Of a DNA stretch of 64,000 nucleotides, positions 24,021-34,275 are shown piece after piece. The notes beneath the pieces were generated by a model. That model made no database searches and had not been told where the DNA came from. It saw only the letters and a program-made list of their open reading frames with translations. How positions within the stretch are numbered: the first letter of the stretch is position 1; each line of letters opens with the position of its first letter. The DNA is from Pseudoalteromonas distincta (lineage in GTDB: Bacteria; Pseudomonadota; Gammaproteobacteria; Enterobacterales; Alteromonadaceae), in the NCBI RefSeq assembly GCF_000814675.1, contig NZ_JWIG01000001.1:508471-572470 (forward strand), read 5' to 3'. Both the position numbers and the translations under genes were made by a program.

Positions 24021-26177
24021 ATGAACCCTAAGTTTTTAGTATCTACTTTGGCAACTGCGGTTGCTTTGTCTTTTAGTGCTACTGCAATAGCAAAAGACAC
24101 CAGCAATAAAGAACAACGCTTTGAACAAATCACTGTTATTGGCTCTCAGCAAGCAATTAACGATATTCCTGGTTCAGCTACGTTTATTTCTGAAGAAGAG
24201 CTTCAAAAATTCCAGTTTACCGATATTTCTCGCGTTTTAGCGTCTGTTCCGGGCGTTTACGTGCAAGAAGAAGACGGTTATGGCCTTCGTCCTAACATTG
24301 GTATGCGCGGTACAGGTACTGGCCGTAACGATAAAATATCAGTAATGGAAGACGGTGTATTAGTTGCACCAGCACCATATTCAGCACCTTCTGCATACTA
24401 CTTCCCTACTATGGGTCGTATGGAATCTATTGAAGTATTAAAAGGCGCAGCCTCAGTTAAGTACGGCCCGCGTACTACGGGTGGTGTTTTAAACTTACTT
24501 TCGCGCAGCTTACCAACTGAGCCAAATAGCTCAAAAGGTATGGTAGATGCAGCCCTTGGTAGCGACGGTTACTACAAAGGCCACGCTTACTTTGGTAAAG
24601 AAAAAAATAACACAGCAGGTTTAATTGAAGTATTTACTTACGGCGCAGACGGCTTTAAAGAGCTGCCAGTAGGCAATGACAACACCGGCTTTGAAAAAAC
24701 AGATTTACTATTAAAGTTTGGCCATACGTTTGGTCAAAACGATGCGCATAATCTTGAGCTAAAAATTAAGTACTCTGACGAAACATCAGACGAAACATAC
24801 ATGGGCTTAACTGACGAAGACTATCAAGAAAGTCCTTATCGTCGTTATGCTGCATCGCAAAACGATGAAATGAATACGCGCCACAACGCATACCAACTTA
24901 ACTATGCATACCGTTTTGGTGATGGCTATGAGTTTTTAGCTACGGCTTACTTAAACGATTTTCATCGTAACTGGTATAAAGCCAGCAAAGTAAGCGAAAG
25001 CTACCTTGAGCAATACAGTGAATTTGAAGCAAACCCAACAAGCGAAGGCATTGAAGGTATTGGCGTTAAAGCTAATAACCGCGACTACCAAGCTAAAGGT
25101 ATTCAGTCTGAATTACATATTCCTGCAGGCGATCACTATGTGACTGTTGGTGTACGTTACCACGAAGACGAAATGGATCGTTTTCAATGGGAAGACAAAT
25201 ACACACTTAATCAAGACCTAAGCTTAACACTTACAGAGCAAGGCGTTCCGGGCTCTGATAGCAACCGCGTAGATAGCGCAGAAGCAAGTACCTTGTTTAT
25301 TCAAGACGAGTGGACAATTGATGCATTAGTAGTAAGTGCAGGTCTTCGTTATGAAGACATTACTATTACGCGTGAAGAGTGGTCTAAATCAGATCCAACA
25401 CGCAGCAACGGTTTAACTAAAGATGTGTCGAACGACACTGAAATTTTAGTGCCGTCACTAGGTGCTACTTACACACTTAACGAAAACGTAACGCTACTTG
25501 CGGGCATTCAAAAAGGTTATGCACCAGCAGCACCTGGTAATGCTGACCAAGAAGAAGAAGAAAGTGTAAACATTGAGTTTGGCTCTCGCTTCAATATGGA
25601 TGGCTTTAGCGGTGAAGTAATTGCCTTTTACTCAGATTACGACAACATGCACGGTAACTGTACTGCAGCGGTTGGTTGTAGCGACGACAACATTGGCGAC
25701 CAATACAACTACGGTGAAGTAGAAGTAGCGGGCTTTGAATTTAGTGCAGCACGTACTTTTGCAACTGATACAGCTATGTTCCCAGTTAAATTAACGTACA
25801 CCTACACAGACTCTGAGTTTAAAAACGATTTTGATTCAGAAATTTGGGGCGCGGTAGAAAAAGGCGATGCAATGCCTTACGTACCAGAAAACCAAGTAGC
25901 GTTATCGTTAGGTGCTGAGTTTTCTGCGTTTGTAGTTAACAGCCAAATACGTTACGTATCTGATGCGCATGCTAACTTAACTGAGGCGGGCTTAAACGCA
26001 ATTGATAGCCGCGTAGTATGGGATTTAGCTGCTAAATACTTAATCGATGAAAATCAAAAAGTATACCTAAGCGTTGATAACTTGTTTGATAAAACATACG
26101 TTGCTAACCGTTCAAACGGTGGCATTCAACCAGGTAAGCCGCGTACTGTACAGATGGGCTACACTTACTCATTCTAA
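24021..26177 (+). CDS. TonB-dependent outer-membrane receptor, FecA-like
   Basis: 718 residues. Signal peptide (ATAVALSFSATAIAKD), TonB box-like QITVIG, plug domain (DIPGSATFISEEELQKF, DISRVLASVPGVYVQEEDGYGLRPNIGMRG, KYGPRTTGGVLN), then a 22-strand barrel ending in the aromatic TVQMGYTYSF. The plug is closest in feel to the FecA/iron-carboxylate group (COG4772). It should import an iron chelate or another scarce ligand with TonB energy. ATG 24021 with AGGA upstream is preferred to ATG 24006. No convincing Fur box was identified. A bidirectional terminator follows. Confidence 0.88.
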   Translation: MNPKFLVSTLATAVALSFSATAIAKDTSNKEQRFEQITVIGSQQAINDIPGSATFISEEELQKFQFTDISRVLASVPGVYVQEEDGYGLRPNIGMRGTGTGRNDKISVMEDGVLVAPAPYSAPSAYYFPTMGRMESIEVLKGAASVKYGPRTTGGVLNLLSRSLPTEPNSSKGMVDAALGSDGYYKGHAYFGKEKNNTAGLIEVFTYGADGFKELPVGNDNTGFEKTDLLLKFGHTFGQNDAHNLELKIKYSDETSDETYMGLTDEDYQESPYRRYAASQNDEMNTRHNAYQLNYAYRFGDGYEFLATAYLNDFHRNWYKASKVSESYLEQYSEFEANPTSEGIEGIGVKANNRDYQAKGIQSELHIPAGDHYVTVGVRYHEDEMDRFQWEDKYTLNQDLSLTLTEQGVPGSDSNRVDSAEASTLFIQDEWTIDALVVSAGLRYEDITITREEWSKSDPTRSNGLTKDVSNDTEILVPSLGATYTLNENVTLLAGIQKGYAPAAPGNADQEEEESVNIEFGSRFNMDGFSGEVIAFYSDYDNMHGNCTAAVGCSDDNIGDQYNYGEVEVAGFEFSAARTFATDTAMFPVKLTYTYTDSEFKNDFDSEIWGAVEKGDAMPYVPENQVALSLGAEFSAFVVNSQIRYVSDAHANLTEAGLNAIDSRVVWDLAAKYLIDENQKVYLSVDNLFDKTYVANRSNGGIQPGKPRTVQMGYTYSF

Positions 26178-26302
26178 ATTGAAAGCTGGTTAAACGGTTC
26201 ACTAACAGCGTTAATAATTTTTTATGTAAGACCAAAAATTATTGCCTTGTTTTTAAACCGTTTACCAAAGCTTACAAAGTTAAAGCGTAAATTACAGACA
26301 CA

Positions 26303-26337
26303 AAAAAGCCGAGATTGAATTTCAATCTCGGCTTTTT
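26303..26337. terminator. Bidirectional terminator between the receptor gene and rlmB
   Basis: Perfect 17-base arms beginning AAAAAGCCGAGATTGAA around a single T, with A/T runs at both ends. It serves the plus-strand receptor gene and the minus-strand rnr-rlmB operon. Confidence 0.9.
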
Positions 26338-26364
26338 AATACATAAAACTTATCGTTTTATATA

Positions 26365-27108
26365 TTAGTTATTTGCGTTACGTTGGCGTAATACTTCAAA
26401 CAAACAAATACCCGTGGCTACCGATACGTTTAAGCTTGAAACAGTACCCGCCATTGGAATTTTAACAAGCATATCGCAATGCTCACGCGTTAAGCGTCGC
26501 ATGCCCTCGCCTTCTGCGCCCATAACAATAGCCATTGGCCCCGTTAAGCTTGCATCAAATACGTGGTTATCAGTTTCGCCAGCGGTACCTACAACCCATA
26601 CGCCTGCATCTTTAATTTCGCGAAGCGTACGTGCAAGGTTAGTCACTTGAATAAGCGGTACTGTTTCGGCTGCGCCACAGGCCACTTTACGTGCGGTACC
26701 GTTAAGCTTAGCCGACTTATCTTTAGGTACAATCACAGCGTGAACACCTGCCGCGTCTGCACTACGTAGGCATGCGCCTAAGTTATGCGGATCGGTAATA
26801 CCATCAAGCACAAGTAAAAACGGTGTGTCTTCACGAGCGATTATCGCATCAAGATCTTTTTCATTAAACGTTGGCGCTGCTTTTACGTTGGCAATAATAC
26901 CTTGATGCTGCTCACCCTTTGATTTGCTATCAAGGGCTTTACGCTGCATAAACTGTACTGAAATACCAAATTTACGTGCTTCATCAATAATCGGAGTTGA
27001 GCGTTTGTCGTCACGACCTTTAAGGGCGTAAATTTCTACAAAGCGCTCTGGTTCGCTTTCTAAAATTGCTTCAACAGAATGAAAGCCAAAAATTAATTCA
27101 TTACTCAC
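26365..27108 (-). CDS. rlmB: 23S rRNA (guanosine-2'-O)-methyltransferase RlmB
   Basis: 247 residues of the SpoU/TrmH family; methylates 2'-O of G2251 in 23S rRNA (E. coli numbering). The N-terminal L30e-like substrate domain ([31 protein letters not shown]) is followed by SpoU motifs: [34 protein letters not shown] and [22 protein letters not shown]. The GTG start overlaps the rnr stop by 4 bases, the standard gammaproteobacterial order. Confidence 0.96.
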   Translation of the reverse strand: MSNELIFGFHSVEAILESEPERFVEIYALKGRDDKRSTPIIDEARKFGISVQFMQRKALDSKSKGEQHQGIIANVKAAPTFNEKDLDAIIAREDTPFLLVLDGITDPHNLGACLRSADAAGVHAVIVPKDKSAKLNGTARKVACGAAETVPLIQVTNLARTLREIKDAGVWVVGTAGETDNHVFDASLTGPMAIVMGAEGEGMRRLTREHCDMLVKIPMAGTVSSLNVSVATGICLFEVLRQRNANN

Positions 27109-29600
27109 GTATTGTCTGCTCCTGGGCTAGTACGTTTGCGGGCATTTTTGCCTGCTCTTTTAGGCTTTTTAACGGCCTTCTTCTTCGGTTTTTTCTTTAC
27201 GGCAGTGTCTGCTGCTTTTTTATCTGCAGATTTTGTTGCAGACTTATTTGCAGGCTTGCCTTTATCTTTATTTGCTGGCTTTTTTTTACCTTTTGGTTTG
27301 TCATCGCTGTGCGACTTTTTACCTGGTACTTTGCCTGCTTTTAATTGCGAACGCACACTTGCTGGCGCATGCTCAGACTTACCTGAACCTTTTTTTGGTG
27401 CACGACGACGTGAGTATCTGTCTTGTGCAACATCGCCTTTAAGCGTTAAGTTTATACGGCGATCGTCTAAACTAACCGACGCAACTTTTACTGTTACTTT
27501 ATCGCCAAGGCGATAAACTTTGTGAGAGTGCTCACCTATTAGGGTGTGTTTTGCAGCATCATGCGCAAAAAACTCGTCGCCTAAATTAGTAACGTGTATA
27601 AGCCCATCAATTTGTAAATCATCTAAACGAATAAACAAACCAAAGTTAGTGACCGATGAAATAACACCATCAAACTCTTCACCTACATGGTCTTGCATAA
27701 ACTCACATTTAAGCCAATCAGCTACTTCGCGAGTTGCATCGTCAGCACGACGCTCTGTTGTAGAACACTGCTCACCTAGTTGATCAACTTCGTCGTCGGT
27801 ATAAGCATATTCGCCAGACGTTTGCTGACCTTGTGCTTTTATTACTGCTTTAATAGCACGATGCACGACTAAATCTGGGTAACGACGTATTGGCGATGTA
27901 AAATGCGCGTAAGCCGATAACGCTAAACCAAAGTGACCAATGTTATCTGGCTGATATACAGCTTGTTTCATTGAACGCAGTAACATAGTTTGAATAAGTT
28001 CAGCTTCTGGGCGGTCACCTAGTCGCGCTAATACTTGCGTTATTTCTTTTGGTGTTGGCTCGTCGCTTAATGTACTTTCAATACCTAACTCGCCTAAAAA
28101 CTTAGTAAAGTTACCTAGTTTTTCTTGATCTGGTTCGTCATGCACACGATAAAGCGCACTCGCTTCATGCTTTTCAAGAATTTTAGCCGCTGATACGTTG
28201 GCTAAAATCATACATTCTTCAATAAGTTTGTGCGCGTCGTTACGAATAACAGGCACTATTGATTCTATTTTACGCTGAGCGTTAAATACAAAACGTGTTT
28301 CTAGGGTTTCAAACTCTATGGCACCACGGTCTTGGCGTGATGCTTTAAGTGCCATGTACATTTGCTGTAAATCAGTTAAATGTGGCACAACGGCTGAGTA
28401 TTCTTCGCGTAGTTTTTCGTCGTTTTGTAAAATGGCATTTACTTTGGTGTAAGTTAAACGTGCGTGCGAGTTCATTATCGCTTCGTAAAACTTATAACCC
28501 GAAAGTTTGCCCGCGCTCGACACGGTCATTTCGGCAACCATACATAAGCGATCTACTTTGGGATTAAGCGAACATAATCCATTAGAAAGCACTTTTGGTA
28601 GCATCGGAATTACTTGCTCAGGAAAATACACTGAGTTACCACGCAAAATTGCTTCTTTGTTAAGCGGCGTGTTCATTCCTACGTAATGCGATACATCGGC
28701 AATGGCAACCCATAAGCGCCAGCCACCTGATTTTTTAGGTTCACAATATACGGCGTCATCAAAGTCGCGTGCATCTTCGCCATCAATAGTTACAAGTGGT
28801 AAATCACGTAAATCTACACGACCTTGTTTGTCAGCTTCTTCAACAAATTCACCTAGATGAGCAACTTGTGCTTCAACTTCTTCTGGCCATACATGTGGAA
28901 TATCGTGATTGCGCAGTGCAACTTCAATTTCCATACCTGGGGCTAAATGCTCACCAAGTACATCTATAACTTTACCTACCGCGTTCATGTTACGGCTTGG
29001 GTTTTGCGTAATTTTAACCTGCACCATTTGGTTATGGCGGGCACCGTTTTCGTTGCCTGGTAAAATCATTATATCTTGCGTTATGCGCGGGTCTTCAGCG
29101 ACTACAACAGCAACACCGTGCTCAACAAAGTAACGGCCAACAATTGGCGCGCGCTCGTTAGTAAGCACTTTTATAATACGTGCATCGCATTTTGAGCCAG
29201 AACCACGTTTAGTGCCTTTAGCTAGTACAATGTCGCCATGTAACACCATATTCATTTGGTGCTTAGCAATAAACCAATCTTTACTCTCGCCTTCAACTTC
29301 TAAAAAGCCGAAACCGTCTCTGTGGCCTATTACTTTGCCTTTGGTTAAACCGGCTTCGTCAATTAGGGCGTAGCATTTAAATTTATTGAAATACAGCTGT
29401 CCGTCACGCTCCATAGCGCGAAGGCGGCGTTTAAATGCTATTTGGCGTTCGTCATCGTTTACTGCTAGTTCTTCACATAATTGCGCGTAGTTAGCAGGCT
29501 TTGAACGCTCTTGAAGGTGAGTAAGTATAAACTCACGACTAGGGACTGGGTTTTCGTACTTTTCTTGTTCTCGACTGAGATTTGGATCTTGGTTTGACAT
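27105..29600 (-). CDS. rnr: Ribonuclease R
   Basis: 831 residues, a 3'-5' exoribonuclease that degrades structured RNA. Order: N-terminal helix-turn-helix/cold-shock domains (to about 250), RNB domain with the catalytic acidic cluster in [19 protein letters not shown]1 domain ([31 protein letters not shown]) and a long Lys-rich tail ([20 protein letters not shown]). The tail matches the basic C-terminus of E. coli RNase R. rlmB follows with a 4-base overlap. Confidence 0.97.
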   Translation of the reverse strand: MSNQDPNLSREQEKYENPVPSREFILTHLQERSKPANYAQLCEELAVNDDERQIAFKRRLRAMERDGQLYFNKFKCYALIDEAGLTKGKVIGHRDGFGFLEVEGESKDWFIAKHQMNMVLHGDIVLAKGTKRGSGSKCDARIIKVLTNERAPIVGRYFVEHGVAVVVAEDPRITQDIMILPGNENGARHNQMVQVKITQNPSRNMNAVGKVIDVLGEHLAPGMEIEVALRNHDIPHVWPEEVEAQVAHLGEFVEEADKQGRVDLRDLPLVTIDGEDARDFDDAVYCEPKKSGGWRLWVAIADVSHYVGMNTPLNKEAILRGNSVYFPEQVIPMLPKVLSNGLCSLNPKVDRLCMVAEMTVSSAGKLSGYKFYEAIMNSHARLTYTKVNAILQNDEKLREEYSAVVPHLTDLQQMYMALKASRQDRGAIEFETLETRFVFNAQRKIESIVPVIRNDAHKLIEECMILANVSAAKILEKHEASALYRVHDEPDQEKLGNFTKFLGELGIESTLSDEPTPKEITQVLARLGDRPEAELIQTMLLRSMKQAVYQPDNIGHFGLALSAYAHFTSPIRRYPDLVVHRAIKAVIKAQGQQTSGEYAYTDDEVDQLGEQCSTTERRADDATREVADWLKCEFMQDHVGEEFDGVISSVTNFGLFIRLDDLQIDGLIHVTNLGDEFFAHDAAKHTLIGEHSHKVYRLGDKVTVKVASVSLDDRRINLTLKGDVAQDRYSRRRAPKKGSGKSEHAPASVRSQLKAGKVPGKKSHSDDKPKGKKKPANKDKGKPANKSATKSADKKAADTAVKKKPKKKAVKKPKRAGKNARKRTSPGADNT

Positions 29601-29789
29601 TCACTATCTTGTTAGTTGGTTATGTAGGTATTTTAACCCATATAGTTATAATGAGACAGGTAAAAGCTATTAAACTTTTAAGAAAGCACTTTTACCTTGC
29701 TGTATAGTTTAAAAATCTAGCGCAATGGGGCTTAACGATCCCTTAACTGCAAAGTGTTTAGTTATCTCGTAGCAATGCTAAAACCTATA

Positions 29790-30524
29790 CTATTTTTTTT
29801 GTAGGTTTTTCCACTGCAGTTTACTTATATTATCAATAAAGCTTGGGTCTTCTTCTTTCATCGTAAGTAAAATCTGCTTATTCATTTGTGTTTTATTTTG
29901 AGCGTAAATCCAACGATTTTTATTAAATTGCTGGGCAAACTCAAGTACACCCGCTTGTAGTTCGTCGTTATTTGCAAACACAGCTTCAACTACTTTGTTC
30001 TCTAGCAACTGCTGTGCACCAACCCGCTCCCCTGACATAGCTAGGCGATTAAAGAAGGTTTGCGAAATTGCCTTATTAATTATAGGAAACATCGACGGAA
30101 CAAATGGCACCATTACATCCACTTCAGGAAAACAAAAAAAGCCTTTGTCTGATTTCATAAATCTAAAGTCGCACGCACACGCAAGTACAGAACCATTACC
30201 ATAGGTATGCCCGTTTAACGCAGCAATAATAGGCATAGGAAAAGTAACTATACGTTTAAATAAGTCACTTATTTGAATCATAAAGTCAGAAATTGCTGCA
30301 GGTAAAATACTTGGATTAGACATCCATTGAAGGTCGATACCCAATGACCAGTTTTTATCACTTGAAGACGTTAAAATAACTGACTTAATATTTTGTTCTG
30401 CTTCAATGTGGTCTAGGTGTAAATTAAACTCAGCCAAAAACGCTGGGTTGTGGCGGTTTTCAGCGGTATTCATGGTGAGTATAGCGATATTATTTTTAGT
30501 TGTTAGTTCTATTAAGCTTGCCAT
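29790..30524 (-). CDS. Enoyl-CoA hydratase/isomerase family protein
   Basis: 244 residues of the crotonase fold. Oxyanion-hole segments are visible (NRHNPAF, SSDKNWSLGIDLQWM, ALNGHTYGNGSVLACACDFRFM). The catalytic Glu pair of classical enoyl-CoA hydratases is not evident, so it may be an isomerase or other crotonase. It stands alone on the minus strand; the substrate cannot be told from context. Confidence 0.85.
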   Translation of the reverse strand: MASLIELTTKNNIAILTMNTAENRHNPAFLAEFNLHLDHIEAEQNIKSVILTSSSDKNWSLGIDLQWMSNPSILPAAISDFMIQISDLFKRIVTFPMPIIAALNGHTYGNGSVLACACDFRFMKSDKGFFCFPEVDVMVPFVPSMFPIINKAISQTFFNRLAMSGERVGAQQLLENKVVEAVFANNDELQAGVLEFAQQFNKNRWIYAQNKTQMNKQILLTMKEEDPSFIDNISKLQWKNLQKK

Positions 30525-30622
30525 TAAAACCTCTTTTAGCGCTTTTTAAGCTAATTTTAAGCGCTGTTCGTTACTTTTACATATCATAGTAATACTTTGC
30601 TTATAATTTATAAACCCGCTAA

Positions 30623-31237
30623 TTAAAGCCACCCTTTTTGTTTAGCTATACGTGCAGCATCTATGCGGTTAGTGGCGTTTAATTTTGCAATGGCATCCGA
30701 TAAATAATTACGTGTAGTCCCTTCGCTAATAAATAACTGCTTGGCTATGTCGCTTGTTTTAAGGCCATCGCTTGCAAGTTTAAGAGCTTTGCGTTCTTTA
30801 TCGGTAAGTGGATCTGCGTAGTCTAATGCATTAATAGCAAGCTCTGGGTCAATTACCTTTTGTCCCTGCATTACTTTTTTAAGTGCATTTATTAACTCTT
30901 CACTCGGTGCTTCTTTTAAAATAAAACCTTTAACGCCAGTCGTAAGCGCTCGCCTAATATAACCCGCACGAGAAAATGTAGTCATAATAACCATTTTTAT
31001 AGTAGGAAATTTAGCGGCTATTTTTTCGCTAAGCTCTATACCATTCATGGTTGGCATTTCTATATCGGTTAAAATTATATCGGGATGCAAATCACTATCA
31101 AGCGCCTCAATTGCATTAAGTGCATCTTGCCCGTTACTTGCTTGCCCAATAATCTCAATATTAAAATCAAGCCCTAACAATGCTGCTACTGCGTCGCGCA
31201 CAAGCGCCTGATCTTCCACTAAATATACTCTGATCAT
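30623..31237 (-). CDS. Response regulator, NarL/LuxR type (DesR-like)
   Basis: 204 residues. Receiver domain with phosphoacceptor Asp in IILTDIEMPTMNG, Thr/Ser switch VIMTTFS and Lys in GFILKEAPS, then a GerE/LuxR helix-turn-helix (LTDKERKALKLASDGLKTSDIAKQLFISEGTTRNYLSDAIAKL). Its start overlaps the stop of the sensor kinase by one base (TAATG), so it is the partner of that kinase. Targets are unknown. Confidence 0.92.
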   Translation of the reverse strand: MIRVYLVEDQALVRDAVAALLGLDFNIEIIGQASNGQDALNAIEALDSDLHPDIILTDIEMPTMNGIELSEKIAAKFPTIKMVIMTTFSRAGYIRRALTTGVKGFILKEAPSEELINALKKVMQGQKVIDPELAINALDYADPLTDKERKALKLASDGLKTSDIAKQLFISEGTTRNYLSDAIAKLNATNRIDAARIAKQKGWL

Positions 31238-32337
31238 TATAAATCCTTAGCTGTAATTGGCAGCACTACTTTTAAAGTAAAATTATCGCCACAGGTAAAT
31301 GCTGCACTGCCATTTAGTTGCTCTGCTCGCTCTTTAATACCATTTAGGCCATTGCCCGAATTCAATGTACTACACGGACCATGGTCAATTACGGTTATAA
31401 GTAACTGCTGCGCTGTTTGTTCTATATTTATTTCGCAATTTTTTGTGTTGCTATGGCGTAATAAGTTAGTAACTGCCTCTTTAATTATAAGGCCTGCTAT
31501 ACCCTCTACTTTAGCGGGCAGAGCATTTAAAACCACATTAAATGAAACGTTAAACCCTTGCTCTATTAACCTTTGCTTTAACTGCGCTACTTGGCTGACA
31601 AGATTAAGCTGTTTTAAATCACTTACGGCGCTTCTTACATCGCTAAGTAACTGCCTTGCCAAATCGGCCACTTGTGCAATTTCGCTATTTGCTTGAGTGT
31701 AGCGCTCTCCTTGATTTAATTTATTAGCAAGCTCAGCCTTTAAAGCAATAGATGATAATGAGTGGCCTAAAATATCATGCAAGTCGCGAGCTATTCGTTC
31801 TCGCTCTGCAATAGCTGCTAATTGCTCTAGTTGGTTAGCGCTTTCTTGTTCGCGCTTTTTGTATAAGCTTTCTCTTTTTGCTGCAATACCGTAACTAAAT
31901 AATGTGGCGCATAGAATCAAAGCAACGCCTAAAAAGTATTGAACCTTACCTATATCTCCAATATATGTGCTTAATAAAACCGTGAATATAATTGCGATCG
32001 CAGCATAAATTCTTTGACGGGAGCTGTAAGAGTAGCCTGCTATATAGGCTACGAAACCAAATAAAGTAGGCGTACCTGTGGTGTAAAAAGTAGCGCAAAA
32101 ACAAATTAAGAGCATGGCTAAAAATAACTTAGTCACCCCTGCACTTTTACAGTTTATTGCTTTTATATACAAAAGAATAAAGGCAATATAGAAGGCTAAA
32201 GACATAACAATTTGGTTAACTGTAAAGCTCGCAAAATTAATTATTAGCGGGAGTAAATAAAAGCCGGTAAAAATTAAATGCCCATATTTCCAAAAACCTT
32301 TATCGCTTTGTTGAGAAAAGCTGCTTAACGAGCTCAT
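31237..32337 (-). CDS. Sensor histidine kinase, HisKA_3 type (DesK-like)
   Basis: 366 residues. About five membrane helices fill residues 15-160, with no large periplasmic domain. A coiled linker leads to the dimerisation helix with the phospho-His in ERERIARDLHDILGHSLSSIALKAEL, then an HATPase_c domain (IIKEAVTNLLRHS, VIDHGPCSTLNSGNGLNGIKERAEQL). The layout is like DesK, a membrane-state sensor; the signal here is inferred, not shown. The start overlaps the small upstream gene by 4 bases. Confidence 0.9.
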   Translation of the reverse strand: MSSLSSFSQQSDKGFWKYGHLIFTGFYLLPLIINFASFTVNQIVMSLAFYIAFILLYIKAINCKSAGVTKLFLAMLLICFCATFYTTGTPTLFGFVAYIAGYSYSSRQRIYAAIAIIFTVLLSTYIGDIGKVQYFLGVALILCATLFSYGIAAKRESLYKKREQESANQLEQLAAIAERERIARDLHDILGHSLSSIALKAELANKLNQGERYTQANSEIAQVADLARQLLSDVRSAVSDLKQLNLVSQVAQLKQRLIEQGFNVSFNVVLNALPAKVEGIAGLIIKEAVTNLLRHSNTKNCEINIEQTAQQLLITVIDHGPCSTLNSGNGLNGIKERAEQLNGSAAFTCGDNFTLKVVLPITAKDL

Positions 32338-32504
32338 ACTAATACCTCAGGCATATTATTTTTACTTATAGCACTATTTTTATTAATAAATATAAATAAC
32401 ATAAAAATGCATACCAGCATAAAGCAATCTGCATACGTAACCGTAAAACTTAACGCCTCTAGCACTTCATTAATAGTTAAGCTGATTAAAATTAAAGAAT
32501 TCAT
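32334..32504 (-). CDS. Small single-pass membrane protein in the two-component operon
   Basis: 56 residues beginning MNSLILISLTINEVLEALSF, with a hydrophobic helix (ADCFMLVCIFMLFIFIN) and a polar tail (KNSAISKNNMPEVLV). AGGAGA precedes ATG 32504; a longer in-frame start at 32573 has no ribosome site. Its last codons overlap the kinase start by 4 bases (ATGA), so the three genes are translationally coupled. It may be an accessory subunit or signal peptide for the kinase, but nothing proves it. Confidence 0.6.
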   Translation of the reverse strand: MNSLILISLTINEVLEALSFTVTYADCFMLVCIFMLFIFINKNSAISKNNMPEVLV

Positions 32505-32662
32505 AATTATCTCCTGTTGAGTAAGGTAACTATGCCCGCGTACAAAAATAATAAGAGTGTGAAGTGTCATCAACTTTAATGACTTTTGTCATGCGGAAAA
32601 AATTCATCTTAAGAATTTTTAAGCAATGTTAATATATTCAAAAAGTACAACAAGGAAACTAA

Positions 32663-33529
32663 ATGCAGCCTCAGCAACAAAGTTTAATTTATTTACACAT
32701 AGCGGTATTACTTTTTGGCGGGACCGCTCTATTTGCCAAACTTATTGGGTTAAATGCTTTAGATATTACCGTTTACAGAACTGCAATTGCAGGAATGGCT
32801 ATTTTAGCCATGCTGTATTTTCAAAAAAAACAAATTAAACTCAACAAACCTAAAGACTATCTTATTGCATTATTTTTAGGTGTTGCGGTGGGTATTCACT
32901 GGGTTACCTATTTTGCTGGTATGCAAATGGCCGGTATAACTATTGGAATGCTGGCATTTTTTAGCTATCCCGTAATGACGGTGTTTTTAGAACCCTTATT
33001 TAATAAAAGCAGGCCAAAAGCAAAAGATATAATAAGTGCAGCGGTGGTTGTTTTAGGTATTTACTTATTAGTACCAAGTGCAAACTTAGGCGATGATGTA
33101 ACACTAGGTGTAATAACAGGTGTGATATCAGCATTGTTTTTTTCAATAAGAAACATTACTCATAAGCGCTACTTTAGCCAATATGGCGGGCCGCAAACGA
33201 TGTTTTATCAAACCTTAGTGGCAAGCATTATGTTGTGTGCATTTATAGAAGTACCAGTGTATGAGGTTAGTAATCACGACCTGATTTTAATTGCTGTAGC
33301 GGGTGTTATATTTACAGCTACACCGCACTCGTTATTTGCAGCAAGTTTAAAGCATTTATCAGCGGCAACCGCTGGGTTAATTTCTTGCTTGCAGCCACTT
33401 TATGGCACCATACTGGCTATAGTAATTATTCATGAACGTCCTACTATTATGACGTTAGTTGGTGGAGCACTCATAGTGAGTGCCGCTTGTTTTGAAACGT
33501 GGTCAATCACTAAAAAGGCTCGACAATGA
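32663..33529 (+). CDS. EamA/DMT-family transporter
   Basis: 288 residues with about ten predicted membrane helices in two EamA repeats (LHIAVLLFGGTALFAKLIGLN, then LGVITGVISALFFSIRNITHKRYF). DMT transporters export or import small metabolites; the substrate is unknown. AAGGAAACTAA precedes ATG 32663. The stop overlaps the start of the GDPD gene by 4 bases, so the pair is coupled. Confidence 0.88.
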   Translation: MQPQQQSLIYLHIAVLLFGGTALFAKLIGLNALDITVYRTAIAGMAILAMLYFQKKQIKLNKPKDYLIALFLGVAVGIHWVTYFAGMQMAGITIGMLAFFSYPVMTVFLEPLFNKSRPKAKDIISAAVVVLGIYLLVPSANLGDDVTLGVITGVISALFFSIRNITHKRYFSQYGGPQTMFYQTLVASIMLCAFIEVPVYEVSNHDLILIAVAGVIFTATPHSLFAASLKHLSAATAGLISCLQPLYGTILAIVIIHERPTIMTLVGGALIVSAACFETWSITKKARQ

Positions 33530-34230
33530 AAGTATTTGCACACCGTGGTGCCAGTGGGGATTTTCCTGAAAACACCAAAAGCGCTATTTTAGAAGCGTTA
33601 AAAGTAGATGTTGATGGTATTGAAGTAGATATTCAAAGTTCCTTAGATGATTACATGGTAATACACGACTCATGGCTTGATAGAACCACCAGCGGTAAAG
33701 GTAGGGTGAGTAACTTTACCGCTCATGAGCTCTCTAAGCTTGATGCTGGAAATGGTGAAAAAATCCCTACTCTTCAGCAGCTGTTTGATTGGAATAACAA
33801 TAAATCTTTATTAAATATTGAGCTTAAACACACGTTTGCACTAGAAAGGTTTGTGGCTCAATTAGAACAAAACATTGAAGCTAAAAAAATATCGAAAGCC
33901 AATATTTTAGTATCATCGTTTGATCATCATCAACTACAGTGGCTTAAAAACAAGCTACCATGGCTTAAAATAGGCGCCCTTACTTCTTCTATTCCAATTA
34001 ACTATGCAAAGTTTGCTAGTGATTTAAACGCTTATAGCGTACATGCAGATAAAACCTTTATAAATAAGGCTTTTGCAGAGGATGCAAAAAAAAGAGGCCT
34101 AAAGATTTATGCTTATACAGTCGATAGGGAAGAAGATATAGCGCTAATGCTTGAGTATGGCATAGACGGAATTTTTACAAATTACCCAGCGCGAACCAAA
34201 GCTTACTTGTTGTCGTTACAAAAAGGCTAA
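33526..34230 (+). CDS. Glycerophosphodiester phosphodiesterase
   Basis: 234 residues, cytoplasmic, UgpQ-like. Family motifs: FAHRGASGDFPENT, DGIEVDIQSSLDDYMVIHDSWLDRTTSGKG (metal ligands Glu, Asp, His) and LNIELKH. It hydrolyses glycerophosphodiesters to glycerol-3-phosphate and an alcohol. It is coupled to the upstream EamA transporter (ATGA overlap), which may therefore handle a related alcohol or lipid-derived compound; this is inference. Confidence 0.92.
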   Translation: MKVFAHRGASGDFPENTKSAILEALKVDVDGIEVDIQSSLDDYMVIHDSWLDRTTSGKGRVSNFTAHELSKLDAGNGEKIPTLQQLFDWNNNKSLLNIELKHTFALERFVAQLEQNIEAKKISKANILVSSFDHHQLQWLKNKLPWLKIGALTSSIPINYAKFASDLNAYSVHADKTFINKAFAEDAKKRGLKIYAYTVDREEDIALMLEYGIDGIFTNYPARTKAYLLSLQKG

Positions 34231-34275
34231 CTTACATTCCCCTCACTTAAATAACAATCGTAGGGCTTGAGCATA

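Noticed and set aside
27112-27516. 134-codon plus-strand ORF opposite the rnr tail
   Set aside because: It is the antisense of the Lys-rich RNase R tail, which gives long Phe/Leu-rich open frames by composition.
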